From Beroe ovata (Eukaryota; Ctenophora; Nuda; Beroida; Beroidae): DNA of 64,000 nucleotides. Within the stretch, counting starts at the first letter, position 1; each line of letters begins with the position of its first letter. The notes below the pieces were generated by a model. That model did no database searches, was not told where the DNA came from, and was given only the letters and a program-made list of their open reading frames with translations. Location of the stretch: the NCBI GenBank assembly GCA_946803715.1, contig CAMPET010000002.1:263676-327675 (forward strand). The letters are read 5' to 3'. This document shows, piece after piece, positions 1 to 14,100 of this stretch. A program made the position numbers and the translations under genes.

Positions 1-102
1 CCCCCTTTACCACTAACACTCCCCCTTTAGCACTAGAACTCCCCCTAACACCCGCGTCCCGCACTCCCCCTGTCCCCCCTTATTAAGTTATTAATCACTC
101 AC

Positions 103-3100
103 CCCGAACCCCTTGTTATCGGCTGACTCCGGCAAAACCATGATGATATGGTTTGTCCACTTGGTGATGTAAAGGTCCATATCGGCTCGTGTGACAACAA
201 CCACATGTGTGTGGGACACTCCCTCCAGTGTGTGATGTAGATTGAGTAGAGCTGCGTGGGGAGGAGAAGGGGGGTTAGGATGATCATTGATCGGAATTGA
301 TGATTGGCGTAGATACTACCAATCAATATTCAATATGGGTACCCAGTAGTGAGAAAGTTTGTGGAATATGGTTCATGTTGATGTGGAAACAAGAATCTTG
401 TGTGATACATGGACTATCACATTGTGACAAGATGGACTATCATATTGAGATAATTGGCTATAGTTGCTCCTGTCAAGTGTGGGGAGTGTGATAATCCCGC
501 ACACATGCACTTCTCTCTCACCGATATCGTGTCGGCCCCTGCTCGGTGTGAATATCGGCGAATTTAACGACCCGTCCTCGGTGTTGTCCGGTAATATGAG
601 CGACTGGAGATACCCCTGCGAGTCGACCGAGATGTAGAACTTGCTCAGATAATCGTCAGGAATGAAGAACATGAGCTCCTCGTTCTGTATCTTGTAGACG
701 AATGCGTTCCGCTGTCCCGAGCCGGTTCGGTAGTTGTTACACGTGTCGCAGAAGTGGTACGAGCTGTGTGCCGTCATCTGGGAGTTGCAGTTATCATGTT
801 ATGAGCACCGCACTATCTGATGCTGTTATAGCCCTAATCCATGATACTGTTTGACTGACATTTGGTTCCTACTGGCACTATTATAGACATGTTGCTACTG
901 ACCTGAGTGAATTGAACGTTGACAACGTCACCACGTGTCACTCCACTGAAATCAGTCTGTTCCGTGGTTGCTGATTGAGATTTGATGGTGGTGTAGGTGG
1001 GCCATGTCCTGAACTCTGACACCGTTTCCTCTGACGTGTCTCTAGGATCTCGGACTGACAACACCTGTTAACATCCGGTTAACATAACCAAGTATGTCAT
1101 ATTTACACGGGCGTTTTGTGTAGAGACTGATTGGTATAGAGAAACTGCAATGCATGATGCATGTCAGTGATTTTGATGATGCTGCGACAGATTGAACCCA
1201 CACACTTTTGTTTCACAGTTGTCACCCCCACACGACCTCCATAATACTCACTTGAACTTCCTGTTGCTGTTTGAGGAACTGTTGGACTAGTCCCAGGAAC
1301 TGAAAGACTGCCCCAGTTTTCCCAATCTGCTTGGGTCCACTGAGCAGTATCCTACGGGGATGGGACCGTGTCGTTCCTGTCGTATCCAGAGCTTCCATGT
1401 CCGACAATGACAGGAGGAATTCTCTGTGAGATATTATTGTTACGAGGGTTTGATAGACCTCTCTGCTATCCTTCTCGTGATGGAATGTTACAGTTTATGT
1501 TTCAGGTCTCCGTCTTATCCACTAATTTCTGTGACCGAGTTTTCCGTTGTTAAACCTGTAGTATCTGGACTGTTCGGAGGGGGTTGACGAGGGTTTGAGG
1601 AGGGTCCGTTGTCGTTGTAACCACTTACAATTCAGATGGGGTATCATGTTCATACTCCTCCCGGGCAGATCACTATCCTCGAAATAGGGTAAAACCTGGG
1701 AAAATGTCTTGTTAGGTGTGGGAAGGGGAAACCAAGGAAAGCATTCTATGTAGACCAGATCACAAATTCCTATTTTGATCATGCTCCTTCCCATAATGTA
1801 TTGTGAATCGAGATATTCGGTCACGGGTGATTTTGGAGCAATTCTTACTCCCACACATGCAGTTTAGATGTTCCATTTTGATGAGTCTTAAACTGTTGGT
1901 TTTATCCATTGTTTTAATTGAGACCATCAACATCGTCAATTACGGTGCCAACTGCCAGTCTGCTTCAACCGTCTATAATGGTCCACATTGGTCCTTGTTT
2001 TACATGATAAAGTATGAGATATATGTGGGCTGAGTCCATACGAAAATTCCACTTTCATACTTAACCCTCATTCCCATTATCGAGTTTTATCTCGTGTGTG
2101 TACGTGTGTGTTAATCGAGTTAGACATTGTTACGCGCAGGGCAAGAAATTACCTAGATATGGTCTGCTCCGATATAATATGGGTCTGGGAGTGGAAGTCT
2201 GGTTTACTTCACACTCATATCTACTCTCACACCTTACTTCCAATAAAAGATATATTAATTTGTAACAAGTTCAAGCTGCAAATTTCATTGGGCCCTTCGT
2301 CTTAATGAGTTCATTTCTGTGATAAGAGGATATACCACAAACAATAATGCGCACCTAGCAGAGCTTTAGCCAGACTTGTTAGTATCCTTCACGAGATAAA
2401 GCATATGAATACCTGCGGAACAGAGCATGTGCGCGCGGGAATTTGTCTCAAACGGATTCTCAGACCGATGAAATGTGCGAGCTATCATCTTAGATCATGG
2501 TCATTGGCCCTTTCCCCTCTCTCATCTAAGCCGCACTCCAACACTCCCGGTAGGCAAGAATTAGAGTCAGAACTATAAGAATTTCTCCTATATTCTAGGA
2601 CAAATATACACAATGTGAGCTATAACAACGCTGTGATGAGAAACATGGACAAACCTGTGAAGGTACGAGACACCGGGGTCTGATGAAGAGGGCCTCCATG
2701 GGGGCACTGTACCCGTACAGGTTCCCTATTTCCTGCTCCAGGATGGTACGGCTCTGGGTCACGGTGTAGAACGCTCGCATGTCGTAGTACCGCATAGAAC
2801 TGTAGCGGGATAACAATGGGTTATAGGTGCGGGACGAGAGAGTGTCTGCCCTATGGTGAGAGGAGTATTCATGGTGTTCATGATTTAGGGATGTGCAGTT
2901 TCCATGTACCCGGATGACTGGCTATCATGATAGTTCACGTAGTTTTCAGTCATCTGGAAGATTGATGAGTCTGTGCCCGGCGCGATCTCACTATTTGAAT
3001 ATATTCTGAATCATGCCATCTGTTGTTATTACCAATAACCTTATTTTCTAATCTATCTACATCATTTAAGAGAGGGTGATACAGTAGCAGTCAGAGTGCT

Positions 3101-6100
3101 GCCAGAGATCCCTAGTTTAAACGACGCCCCCTAGCCGATTGTTTCATCGGTTACAGTCAGTCATTGATACGGTTATAATCCTTCGCAATCATGCCCCCAT
3201 ATTATGCTAACTATGTGAATTTCTCCCCTGGATGAACAATGTACCATATGATGAACGGTAGCATACCCGAATTACAGTAACTTTCGAAACGAGCCACGAA
3301 TCTGAGCCTAATGTGTGTGTGTGACGGTCATGGTTAATGGAGCAGGGGTCTCTACCAATTCTGATAATTTACTATTTGGATAGTGACAAATAATATATGA
3401 TCTACACAGGCATTCTCTTCCCCAAACAACATGTCATTATTCTCTCTTGACACGTCATCATGGATCATGATCTAGTAGAGCGAGCACGACCATGTGTGTC
3501 AGGAGGTTCTGATCGTGTCAACCTCCCCCATCACAGTTTGATTTGTAGATGATGTACGACGTGCAGAATTATCATTAAACCCTCACAATCCACTCCTTCA
3601 CGCCCTATACTTTTACACCGTGTAAGACGTGTTTGCGGTTTTTTACTCACATCAATCGTCAAATCTGTCAAGAATCCTCAAAGTGCACTACTCATGGAGG
3701 CTACTCATGAAATTCTGTTTTATGCACGTCGAGTTCCGCACTTTTTCCGGCGATAATAATTAACAAGACATGACAGGGGTGATCATGGGGTTCGATATTA
3801 CAGCTGCTGCTAATTCCGAGAGGGAAATGCTGGTGTCGACAATCAGACTGGCGCTCATGTCACGACCCTGGATTCTTTGAAATGTCTAAGAAGGAATGCA
3901 TTGATCGGAGTAGATACACGTGTCAGTGTCACGTGTACTATTGTCTCGCTGGATTTACTTCGTCCGTGACACACACACACACTCTCTCTCCCTAGGTCGG
4001 TTTAACTGACCAAACGCACACAATTTATAGTGTGTGGTAAAGGCACTGTCTGAACTCGCTAAGACGTATGGACTATATTTTGATCGCCAGATTACCACGA
4101 GTGTGACACATGAAGTTTGACGCATGAAGTTTGACACCGCTGATCGTACTCACCATGGGAAAGTGTCACCCGCACGGATGGCACCTGTTCTGATGACAAG
4201 ACACGGCAAGTTGGCCAAGTGTTCCGGTCTACATGGCTTCCAGCCGTCCGTTCTACCCTCCTGACAGTGTCTGGGCGTATGGCGGGTGTCAGTTGGTGAT
4301 AAAGGGGAAAACACTGTAATTCTTGGCAGTTATCCAATTATGTCTACGATCTCTTGCTGACAATGTTCAAAACAGTCTTCAAGATCATATTCATGACTGA
4401 CAGATATATACTCTCGGTACAGATGGTCACTGATTGGGATCCGTGAAGACATTTATCTAAAACTCCCAAAACTCGTTTCTATGGTTACCTGAGTCTCCAA
4501 AGGAAGTAATCATCGATGTCATACGCTTCTCTTCCCGTGTCCAATATAACGGCAAATCTGTAAGTTAGTCCCAGACTATCTCTGACCAATGTGATTCTGA
4601 AATAATTGTACGTCAAAACCCTGTGGTATTGTACTGCAGTATCTACACTAGTGAATGTGGTACATAATGTGACTATTTTGAGGAGTCTAGTTGATGGAAG
4701 TGTAGGGGAAGTGTAGCTGATGGTATTCATGGATTGTGATGAGAATTCGTGGGGCTTTGAGTAACATCCCATTGTAGTTCTGATGAGGCGAGTCCACAGC
4801 ATGAATAATACGGCGGTGGACGCTAATCATGCTGGTTTATGAATATCAATGACCATTTAGTCTGGTACAGGAAGTTTTGAGTAAACAAGAACAGTACCTA
4901 CTATTCTTGGAAAGAAGGGGTTTTCCTCATAAGATGATAACTAACCTTTCATGAGCTAATCTGCCGAGTTTCTCGCTTGATATCCGCAAGACGACCATTA
5001 CCCCGTGACCAGATGGGTTCTTGAGAGGGGTCTCGATAAGCTCATGTACCACCTGCAAAATGTTACTCAATATAATGTCAGAACGTGACAAGTTCATCCC
5101 ACTCAATCATTAAACAATATTCATTAAGATGGGCGTGGTTCAATCCAATGAAAACATGCCTGCATGGTTTCTGTGGTAGTAAAGCTCTCAGCAAAGTTGA
5201 CACTACACACGCAAACCATGGCGGCCGAGTAGTGTCGGGTTAGGATGTTCACTCGACAGCTGACCGGCTTAGACTGTTGATCACTGCGTGATGGGTGGCG
5301 TTAGTGGTGTCTTATAGAAATTGTGTATCATAGGCTTCACATGATATGGAACTATTTTTGTGGAAATGATTTCTGGTCACCTTATCATCTTCTTGACGAC
5401 CATTCTGTCGAATGTTGAGTCTGCTCGAATGAGAGGTGACTGTGAGACATCGTCCCTGCTGTTCTTGTAAAACTGAAAATTACCCGGGGTAGCCAAGCAG
5501 ACACTATCATACTCCATTACATCTTCCCAATATCATTATCAGCACGTGGAATGATCATACATGGATCTAGATTTAGTCCCCCATCCATAATAGCACCATA
5601 TTTGCGAGAAGTCCTCACCTCAAGGCCACAGTACTGTTCCGGGACTGGGTTCCAGTAAACCTCGTTTTTGAGGGGAATGTCAATGGATATCATGCTGGCT
5701 ATGGACTGGAGACAGTAGGGCGTCGCCGTCACTTGTATCACCAGGATATTCTGTGCCGCAAGGACACGCTTGTTGTTAATCCACTCCTGCCCCGTGCCAT
5801 CTGCACCAGGGAAATATGGGGTGAGGGAGGGAACCGGATTCGCGGAAATCGGGATTCAGTATATTGGTTTTGGCATCGTTCTCCACATGATATTGTGATC
5901 CTCAGTTGACCGTGTAGTGCTAACCTGATCCCTGGATATGAGCGTCATCGTGTATCACTATGAATAGTGTGCTCTTCATTTGGTCCGTCTTGTCTAGGAA
6001 CGCTTCCCACTTGTCATTCTGATCACTGTCTCCTGTTCAGCACACGGGTTTCAATGAGGTCGCGCAATATTACATTTACAAATGGTGTGGTGTGGCCGGA

Positions 6101-9100
6101 ATGGTCTAAGAAAGTAAGAACATGGACATTGTTGAGAGGGGTGAGAGCCGTGGTATGTACAGAAGTACAGAGAATGTCTGATTACCGCTTACCTTTGAAG
6201 ACGTATTGTTCGACAGTTGCGAAATCGGGTGTATTCTCGATGGAGAGTGCTTGTAGTAACTCAGAGTGGAGTACTCGCTCCACTGTTTGCACATACGAGG
6301 AGTAGAATGGGGCTGTGATAAACACCACGTTGATCTGCGATATTGTGTGTGTGAGTACGCTATCATCTTGGGGTCAATCTAAGGAAGTTGTGTATAATTG
6401 ACTTCAGATATAGAGGTTTATCTTCAAGTCATTATAGGCCAATGTAAGGACTAAGGGGTTACCTAGTTATGAGTTTTTAGCTATATTGATTCAATTTTAG
6501 GGTCAATAATCAATGACCAATGTTATAGCAAGGCTAATTCAATTATACCAGGCTTAATGAGTTCCCAAGCCCTTAATTGACACTTTCCTTATCAATTTCA
6601 TTTTTCCAGCCAGATAACTATTTCGTCCAGTCTAACGTAGATAATTAATGCATTCAAGGGACTTCATATTCAATAATATCAAGCTCCTCGATTGACATAT
6701 TAACAGAATATTATCCAATTTATTATCCCGTTATAATTCCTGGAGAAAACTTACTTTGGAGAACTGAGAAAGATCTAAGTTCGAGGATTTGTTCCCAATG
6801 GCTCTGAAAGTTGAGAACAATTGTTCTCCAACCTGTATCTGTTCGGCTGTAACGTTCCTGAGGTAGACAGGACATGAATAATGAATAATGGAACTGAATG
6901 AGTAATGGATAAAGTGCATGCTACTGGTCAGAATTGACTGGAAGTATAGAACTCTCAGACAGTGAACAGTGATTTGTTTCACATCATTGAGATTCATCAG
7001 CCTACCTAGGAATCTCAAAGAGCACATGACGTCAGCTGTAGGCACTGCCTATAGATGATATCCTCACACATGTCTCACTGTAGTTTACCTGAGTGAGCAG
7101 AGGATGATGGTGTCCACTATTACAGACAGCTCCGGCTTCAGACTCACGATATTTTCCTCCTTCATGACTTGGTGTGCACATTTGAACGGGGATTGGAACT
7201 TTCCTCCCAAACTGAGTAGGAGATTGTGGTCAGGGATTATGTTTCATCAGAGATGATGAATCCATAAACAACTCATATTGTCTGCGTTTGTATGGTGTAA
7301 TCTCAACAGTGGCATCCAAGCAGTGTTGTCAAAATTCTTAGATGTCATAGAATTGGTTTTGAATTGGTTGTCAGTGACAACTCGCCTTATCAACTCTTAC
7401 CCTGATCTAAACTGTTTGAGCATGAGGAGTAGTTCGTCAGCGTTGCCGAAGGAGACGCTGAGGGGGGATGAGCACGTGGCCTTGATGTCCTTCCTACTCT
7501 CCTGGACCACATCTATCTCCTCCTCCATTTCCTCCTCCTCGTCTGAGAGGGAGAAATGTGACGTCATAGGATCAGTGATGTTCGTCATAGGATCATTGAT
7601 GTTTGTCATAGGATCAGTGATATTCTTTGTTCGTCATAGGATCAGTGATGTTCGTCATATTATCAATGATTTTCGTCATAGAAATATCAGGACCAGATAT
7701 CTCGCGACCTTTTCCCTCCTCTCTCTCTCGTTGCTTCCCCCTCATTCAACTCAAAAACTAACCTGATAGGTCGTCATCTTCAGCCAATTCGTCACCAACT
7801 GACCACACAAGTGAACACAGGTGACTAGGTCCACTAACTATCACCACAAACTCTGGTTGCCAGAATTTTTCATTCTGTTTATGGGAATAGGGGTTAAAAT
7901 TTAGGCTTATATATTTCAATGTATGGAAACGAATTTACAACTTCTTCTCCGCAACTTTTACCTGGATGACAAATGTGAAAACCGGTATTTTGGTTTCATC
8001 TGACAACTTTTTAGACTTGATATTGTTGTAGGCTGCGTCGATTCCCTCTGTTAAGTTGCTACAAAATGTGACCTGACAACAGATACATGTTACAGATTAG
8101 ATGGTTTCATTTCATGGGAAACTTTTTGAATCTCCAGCTAACCCTTGATTTTACGATATGTTGCATCAATATTTTGCCTCGTGAATTAACCACATACCTC
8201 TAGTTTCCCATTGGAACACGAGCTGACAAGTCTCGCTAGGCTGGATATGTGGGACTGGGAGTACGTGTCACCACGGAGTGCCATGTCCGCTGCCAGACTC
8301 GTGCTCAGCTCCCTGGTCGCGGAGTCGATGAACGCGTCCGCGTCCTCGCGTCTGATCGGTGTATCGGGGAGGAGGGACGCGAAGTAGTGGATTGCAAGGA
8401 GGGTGGGGAGGTGGGGCGACTGCATGTTGTATACTGTGGGACGTTCTAATCCTGAGATCATATGGAGGGTCATGGTTCATGAAGATGGGGGATTATGTGC
8501 TAATGGGACTGATCATCCAGTCATCACAAGAGCTATTGAGCGGTATTTTGTTCTGTCCAATCTTTGGAAGTGAAGGATAAATGATGATAGATCACCTCCA
8601 TCATGAGCAAATGTTCCCTGTAGGAGTAGACATACGGGGAGCATCTTGCAGGTACTAGATAGAGCAGGTATGTCTCTCTGACACACCATGATGATGGGGA
8701 GGGCTATGTCTGTGGGTGTGCTGTGCTTCACCGACTCAGAAACTATTGCTGGTGATGGGACTGAAATATTATGATGGAGTTGTGATTGGGAGTGAGATTA
8801 TAGTAATGATGGATACTGAAGTTTTACTGGCTGTAAATATAGTTCTGTGTGTGGAACGTGCTGGTCATCAGCACCCGCCACGCCCTTCCGTTGAGTCAGA
8901 AGCTTAAACCAACACCTTTCTCAAGGCATATACACACTCTCTCTCATACACACAGAGAGATTAAACTAACTTTCTCCTGGGTCAAGTCCTTCCCAGCAAA
9001 TCTTCTTTGACGGCGGTGGGAGGCCGAAGGAGGAGTAAACGGTGCTCTGCGGTAGCTGGGAATAAGAACGGGTCATGAGTTAGTATAGTGTTTGTATGTG

Positions 9101-12100
9101 TGTGTTGCTATGTGGCACTTTTAACAGTGACCGTACAGTTAAGGTTGTTACAGTACAGCAAAGTGTCCCGCGCGCGGCGCGCATTTAATGACGTACAGTG
9201 AAATGGGACAGCTATAAAGTAGCCGGAGATGATGCTGAGGTAAGGAGAATGTCATGTGAATGGTACAATGTAAGAAATGATGATATGTACCTGGGTTGGA
9301 AGGGAGATCTGGAGGCACGGGACGTTGAGGTGTTGTCCGAAAACACTTGGTGAGCCCGGTAAGATGTCAAGGAAACTGCTTGCTCGAGATCTACGTCGGG
9401 TTTCTGGTAATACTGATAGAAAAGGGGTTTTAGATGTTTATCTCAGAAAATATATGGAAAAAGTTTAAAGGTTTGTCGCCAGTTTTTCTGCTCCATCAAA
9501 CCTTTCCATCCGAGTGGTTTCCCTCGTATCAGTTCACCGTTGCTCGTTGTTTCGATGTAATACTTCAAGTGTTTCTGTTTCTTGGGTTGTGTTGCGAGTT
9601 TCAGGTTAATGTGATGTGAGAACTCCGTGAAGAATCTGAACCTCCGACCACAGCCCACGCAATCCCCCACGAAACCCTGCGCAAGACATCGTCAGTGTGA
9701 CGTGTGCTGGGTGTTTGAGTTTAATTGATTGAACCTCTGCCACCACCCCTTAGGGTCCTTTGCTTTCTCAATTTCGGAAGCATGTATAATATTTATCACG
9801 CTTGCTGGTCGAGTATGTTAAAAACACGTTCTGTCTAAGGAAGGGTTCTAATTAGAGTCGAGACCTGACCACCACAACCCCATTCCCCAACCCATGACAA
9901 CTCCAGATGACAACCTCTACCTGAAATTGTGACTGCAATGACTGCAGCTTGGATCAGTACGAACCTGTGACGCTCTCCCCTCCTCATCAGGTAGGTACGA
10001 CCTGTCCACCACAGCGAGAAGAGTCGTGGCCCCCAGTTGAGGGGACCGAGCCCCAACCAGCACAAACCCACTCGGTCTGTTTATCTGCGGGGAGATACAC
10101 TCATCACACAATTGACATCGTCTTCTAACCGCAGAAATAGAATCAAGTGAAAAAAATCAGGGAAAGACTATGACCCCCATCAATCATGGACTGAAAAACG
10201 GTTCTCCAAACCTGAAATCCCTTGTTGGCTAGGAAGCTGAACCGTATCTCTCGGCCGTCCTGACACCTCCCTGAAACAGTCCCAGGTTGGATATAGCTGT
10301 CTAGGCCGTAAGACTGACAAAATTTCTCAAGTGCAACCATCATAAGTTTTACAATTTCTAGACTAATGCAAGCCCTAGAAGTGAGAATATATCGCATCCC
10401 CCCTGTGAGTTTTTCCCTGCTTTGAGCTGCTGTAACTTGGCCGTCGTCTATTGCATGCTCGGCTGGTTGTCTGGTTAAACCCAGGATAGGGAGGGGGGAA
10501 GAGGAGGATGTTCTGTCACACCCGGACCCTGTACCAGGTTTCTACTAGACCCATCACCCAGCGGTCTCCCTCTTATAACTAGTTTAACAGTGGGCACCTA
10601 GCTTATATCCAGGAGGGGGGACGAAGCCATACACACCTTTACAAACAACGCTTACCAACGGGATTATTCTATTGATGTTTCGATCAGTTATGCAGCAGCC
10701 GCGTGCCCCACCTATCATAACATTCAGGGATGCAGACAATGAGGGGGGGGGGCATTTAGTGAACCTACCTATGTCCGAGCATCCCATCTCACTGAATGAA
10801 CTGCTGCTGAATGAGGGTGGTGTAACCATTGCCGAACTCAGTGGACTTGAACCTGGGGGATACAGGAGTGTTAAACTCTATCAGAACTCTTACTATAGAG
10901 GCAACGAACTAGAACTGACAGGTCCCTCATATATGAGACGTATCTCGGCTACTCTTCCTCTTCGCTGTGTTAAATCATGTGACACACACACATTGTTGTT
11001 GAGCTAGTACGTTAGGAATGCGAGTATTGTTCTAGCATGACCTACTCGAGTTCTACACATGTGTTATAGTTCGCGCGACCCATGAACCGGCTTTTACCCC
11101 TACAGTCACTGAATTGGAACAAATATATTGCCGTGTTTAACCCCCACCAGCTATGAATCCTTCTCTAACTCCCTCACATTTTAACAACCCCCATCCCTCC
11201 CTGGCTATCTCTTTTCTCTGGGAATATCATCGGATGTATTCCTTGTCGGCTGCCTTTTATCTCAAATATGTGTTGCAATATACTACGTGCTCACGGCCCT
11301 GTTACGATTCTATCACTAGCTGCTATAGTCCAGATTAATCCAGAGTACTATTGTTATTAACTGTGCAAGTAGCAGCTCCAACCATACTATCACCATTCAA
11401 ATCGATAATCATTTATCATGGAACATATTGCACAGTATAAGTTATACTATAAGGAATGGCCAAGGTGTGGATGTGAGATCTTGTCTGGATCAGGATATTG
11501 GCTGATTGATTGATTGGCAGATTCAATTTTTATCACAGTTTAGGCTGAAATAGATCTCTATTTCTCTAATTTAAGTTACATTATCACTGGCCACTGGCTA
11601 TCGTGTAACATCCCGTATTTTGTAATTCTCTCTATTCCCGACTGGCTACAAAAGATGTTTTGAGAATGGATTGAAGCTCATTCTGTATGGCATCATACCT
11701 GTTGTTGTGCTTGTAGAGCTCATGTAAACTTTTTCATTTTGGGCTACTAAGAGCCAGCCAACCACAAAGGTCTAATGCAACAGCTATGAGACGAAGTCAA
11801 AACGGTCAAACTCTGAAAATCTTGCGAAAAAACATCAAAAAACCGGATTTACCAAATGAAGAAACGCGGAAATTTGACCAGCTATACTGCTTACAAAATA
11901 CTTATTGATCAGGAAATCGCAGCTGAAAGCAGGTAGATAAAATCATGTTGGACAATATTAAACTGGAGCTGGTGCTGTCTAGTGGAAGACTGGGAGAATG
12001 CGAGGGGGCGAATTTCACCCCTGAATTAGCTGCAATTGTTAGTCGCCCGTAGTTTATATGTGGTTTCATAGCTCTGTGTAGTCCTGGCATTTGTGTATAG

Positions 12101-12751
12101 TATCATGTGATCCTATATAGTGTAGAGACGTGAGAAATCATATAGTGCTCTGCAATATATGGGCGTGGCTTTTAGGGGTGCTCCACAAGAGAAATAATTA
12201 GGGGGAAAGAGGGAGGGCGTCCTTACTGAACTCTACAGACTTTCAGAAAGCGGGTGTGATTGTTCTTGTTGCGGTGCACAACAAAATATTTTAAATTGTT
12301 CGTGATACTATTATATGGTACGGAGCCTTGCAGAGTTTTGCAGCATTTACAAGCTAAACAGACCAAGGCTTTCGACTTGGGTCAATTTTCAGGAAATTGT
12401 GGTTGCTTACATTGAACATGAATTTGAGTTTGACCATTACTGAAGAGCGAGGAATTTAATCATTATTCATTATTGGTATGGCTGAGAATAGTTGTTGATG
12501 AAAATAAAGCTTGAACCGGTATAGTGGTTCGCTATAATGATTGATGCTATATTGATGGTATGTGACTGTGAGTGATAAAGTAACTAACCTGACATCCGTG
12601 ATGCATGTGAGGCTGGCGATGATGGGGACGAGTCTCCCCCTCCCCCTCCTCTCTTAGTTTGATGTCTCTTCTCTGGTGTGGTTCCAGGGTCTGAAAGACA
12701 GAGATCACGTGATCCTGATAGGATTCTCGTGATGGCTGACTGGATCAACAT
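103..12751 (-). CDS. GREB1: GREB1/GREB1L orthologue, multi-exon, 3' end outside window
   Basis: GREB1 is a nuclear, chromatin-associated regulator (oestrogen-receptor cofactor in vertebrates) whose C-terminal half has been described as an inactive SF2-helicase-like region plus a TAGT glycosyltransferase domain. Successive minus-strand exons match GREB1 in order. Visible landmarks: exon 1 12589-12751 (ATG at 12751, basic/Gly-rich, phase 1), 10212-10270, 9965-10084 ([11 protein letters not shown]), 9676 leftwards ([29 protein letters not shown]), 9291 to about 9355, 8971-9055 ([13 protein letters not shown]), about 8606-8730, 8211-8440, 7962-8074, 7401-7542 (acidic), 7091-7230, 6752-6860 ([10 protein letters not shown]), 6190-6310, 5933-6038 (FIVIHDDAH), 5530-5800, 5380-5500, 4940-5060 (GHGVMVVLR), 4490-4600, 4150-4237, 2655-2820, 1545-1780, about 1250-1400 (P-loop-like [12 protein letters not shown]), 900-1050, 490-780, 103-251 ([12 protein letters not shown]). 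Most internal boundaries are approximate. Exon 1 is inferred from phase fit and could have an upstream partner. The glycosyltransferase C-terminus is not in the window. Confidence 0.87.
7558..7690. repeat. 21-bp tandem repeat in a GREB1 intron
   Basis: About six imperfect copies of a 21-bp unit (core GTCATAGGATCAGTGATGTT) start near 7563, 7584, 7605, 7633, 7653 and 7674. They lie just upstream, in gene sense, of the polypyrimidine acceptor of the GREB1 exon at 7401-7542, so they are intronic. The minus-strand reading can be translated as repeated NDPMT, but the acceptor places it outside the coding sequence. Confidence 0.75.
10672..11007 (+). CDS. Small open frame, weakly beta/gamma-crystallin-like; doubtful
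   Basis: A 111-residue open frame lies antisense inside GREB1 intron 1. Residues around 66-82 ([19 protein letters not shown]) resemble a single beta/gamma-crystallin motif, which typically reads like V.LYE...Y.G....LTG. The rest is not recognised. The frame includes a run of ten Gs and there is no obvious second crystallin motif or flanking exon. It may be a decayed domain exon, part of an unrecognised gene, or chance. I cannot assign a function. Confidence 0.2.
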   Translation: MMFRSVMQQPRAPPIITFRDADNEGGGHLVNLPMSEHPISLNELLLNEGGVTIAELSGLEPGGYRSVKLYQNSYYRGNELELTGPSYMRRISATLPLRCVKSCDTHTLLLS

Positions 12752-13602
12752 TGCAGCTGCAGTGGCTGGCTATATGGCACAACAAGACGTATAGCTGGGT
12801 CGCATACACGCACTACTGACTGCACGCTCTACTCTTCTTACCACTGCCGCGCGCACCTATATATTGCAATGTTTAAACGGTGCGAAGTCCGGCAAGGTCA
12901 TGTTTATCATTTGACATTATATAAAACTGCACACCTTCTCACTCTTCTATAGAGCTCATCCCGGCTCACTGAGGTCCACGGCGGCCGTGGTGAACTTCAG
13001 TATGTGTTATGTGCACTAACATATGCCATCTTGTCTAACAGTTTAAATCCATAATATCATCACTCGAGCCCTGTTATAATGCATGAGCCTGCATTCCAGC
13101 CGCCAGATAGACAGAGTGAACAATGCGTGTAAGACAGTACGGCTAGCAACACTGCGCGCGCGCGTTGCCATAGTAACTGTAGCAGCCGGATTGTTGCTAA
13201 TAATTACACAGGTTGGTACAGCAGGGTACGTGCTTGTTAATCGACAAGAATTAGTAGAAGATGAAACGGACCGAACAACGACATAGGCTTATGCAGGAGT
13301 AGCGTAACCCCTCATAGTGTTGACTAGTATATTGCAGCTCACAGCTTTACTACTCTCGCTTGACAGAGGTTGTTACACTTTGGACACACTCAAAACTTGG
13401 GAACAGAACACATGTCTATACTTCTATAATCATGATGATCATGGTCATACTCACTTGCCATTGATACTGCTGATCCTGTTAGGTGGCGGATGTTATCAAT
13501 GGTCGTAGGTAGATAGAGCCGGGGCAGTGGCTCCATGGCACCAGTTACGCTTAACATGCAGGATGTTCCTACAAATAGGGTAAATTAGACACACACACAC
13601 AC
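12752..13602. other. Upstream flank of GREB1, no supported gene
   Basis: This stretch holds the presumed 5' flank of GREB1. It has a short plus-strand open frame (13083-13286, 67 codons) with one hydrophobic segment, but nothing around it supports a gene. A CA dinucleotide run starts at about 13590 and runs into the assembly gap. Confidence 0.6.
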
Positions 13603-14035
13603 NNNNNNNNNNNNNNNNNNNNNNNNNNNNNNNNNNNNNNNNNNNNNNNNNNNNNNNNNNNNNNNNNNNNNNNNNNNNNNNNNNNNNNNNNNNNNNNNNN
13701 NNNNNNNNNNNNNNNNNNNNNNNNNNNNNNNNNNNNNNNNNNNNNNNNNNNNNNNNNNNNNNNNNNNNNNNNNNNNNNNNNNNNNNNNNNNNNNNNNNNN
13801 NNNNNNNNNNNNNNNNNNNNNNNNNNNNNNNNNNNNNNNNNNNNNNNNNNNNNNNNNNNNNNNNNNNNNNNNNNNNNNNNNNNNNNNNNNNNNNNNNNNN
13901 NNNNNNNNNNNNNNNNNNNNNNNNNNNNNNNNNNNNNNNNNNNNNNNNNNNNNNNNNNNNNNNNNNNNNNNNNNNNNNNNNNNNNNNNNNNNNNNNNNNN
14001 NNNNNNNNNNNNNNNNNNNNNNNNNNNNNNNNNNN
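13603..14035. other. Assembly gap (433 N) flanked by CA microsatellite
   Basis: There are 433 consecutive Ns with (CA)n on both sides (13590-13602 and 14036-14100). The gap marks an assembly break in a dinucleotide repeat. Any open frame running through it is an artefact. Confidence 0.98.
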
Positions 14036-14100
14036 CACACACATGCACACATGCACACACAATACACACACACACACATCCACACACACACACACACGCA

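Noticed and set aside
13083..13286. 67-codon plus-strand frame with one hydrophobic helix
   Set aside because: Too short, no homology, no splice sites extending it, and CpG-rich sequence readily gives Ala/Val/Leu runs by chance.
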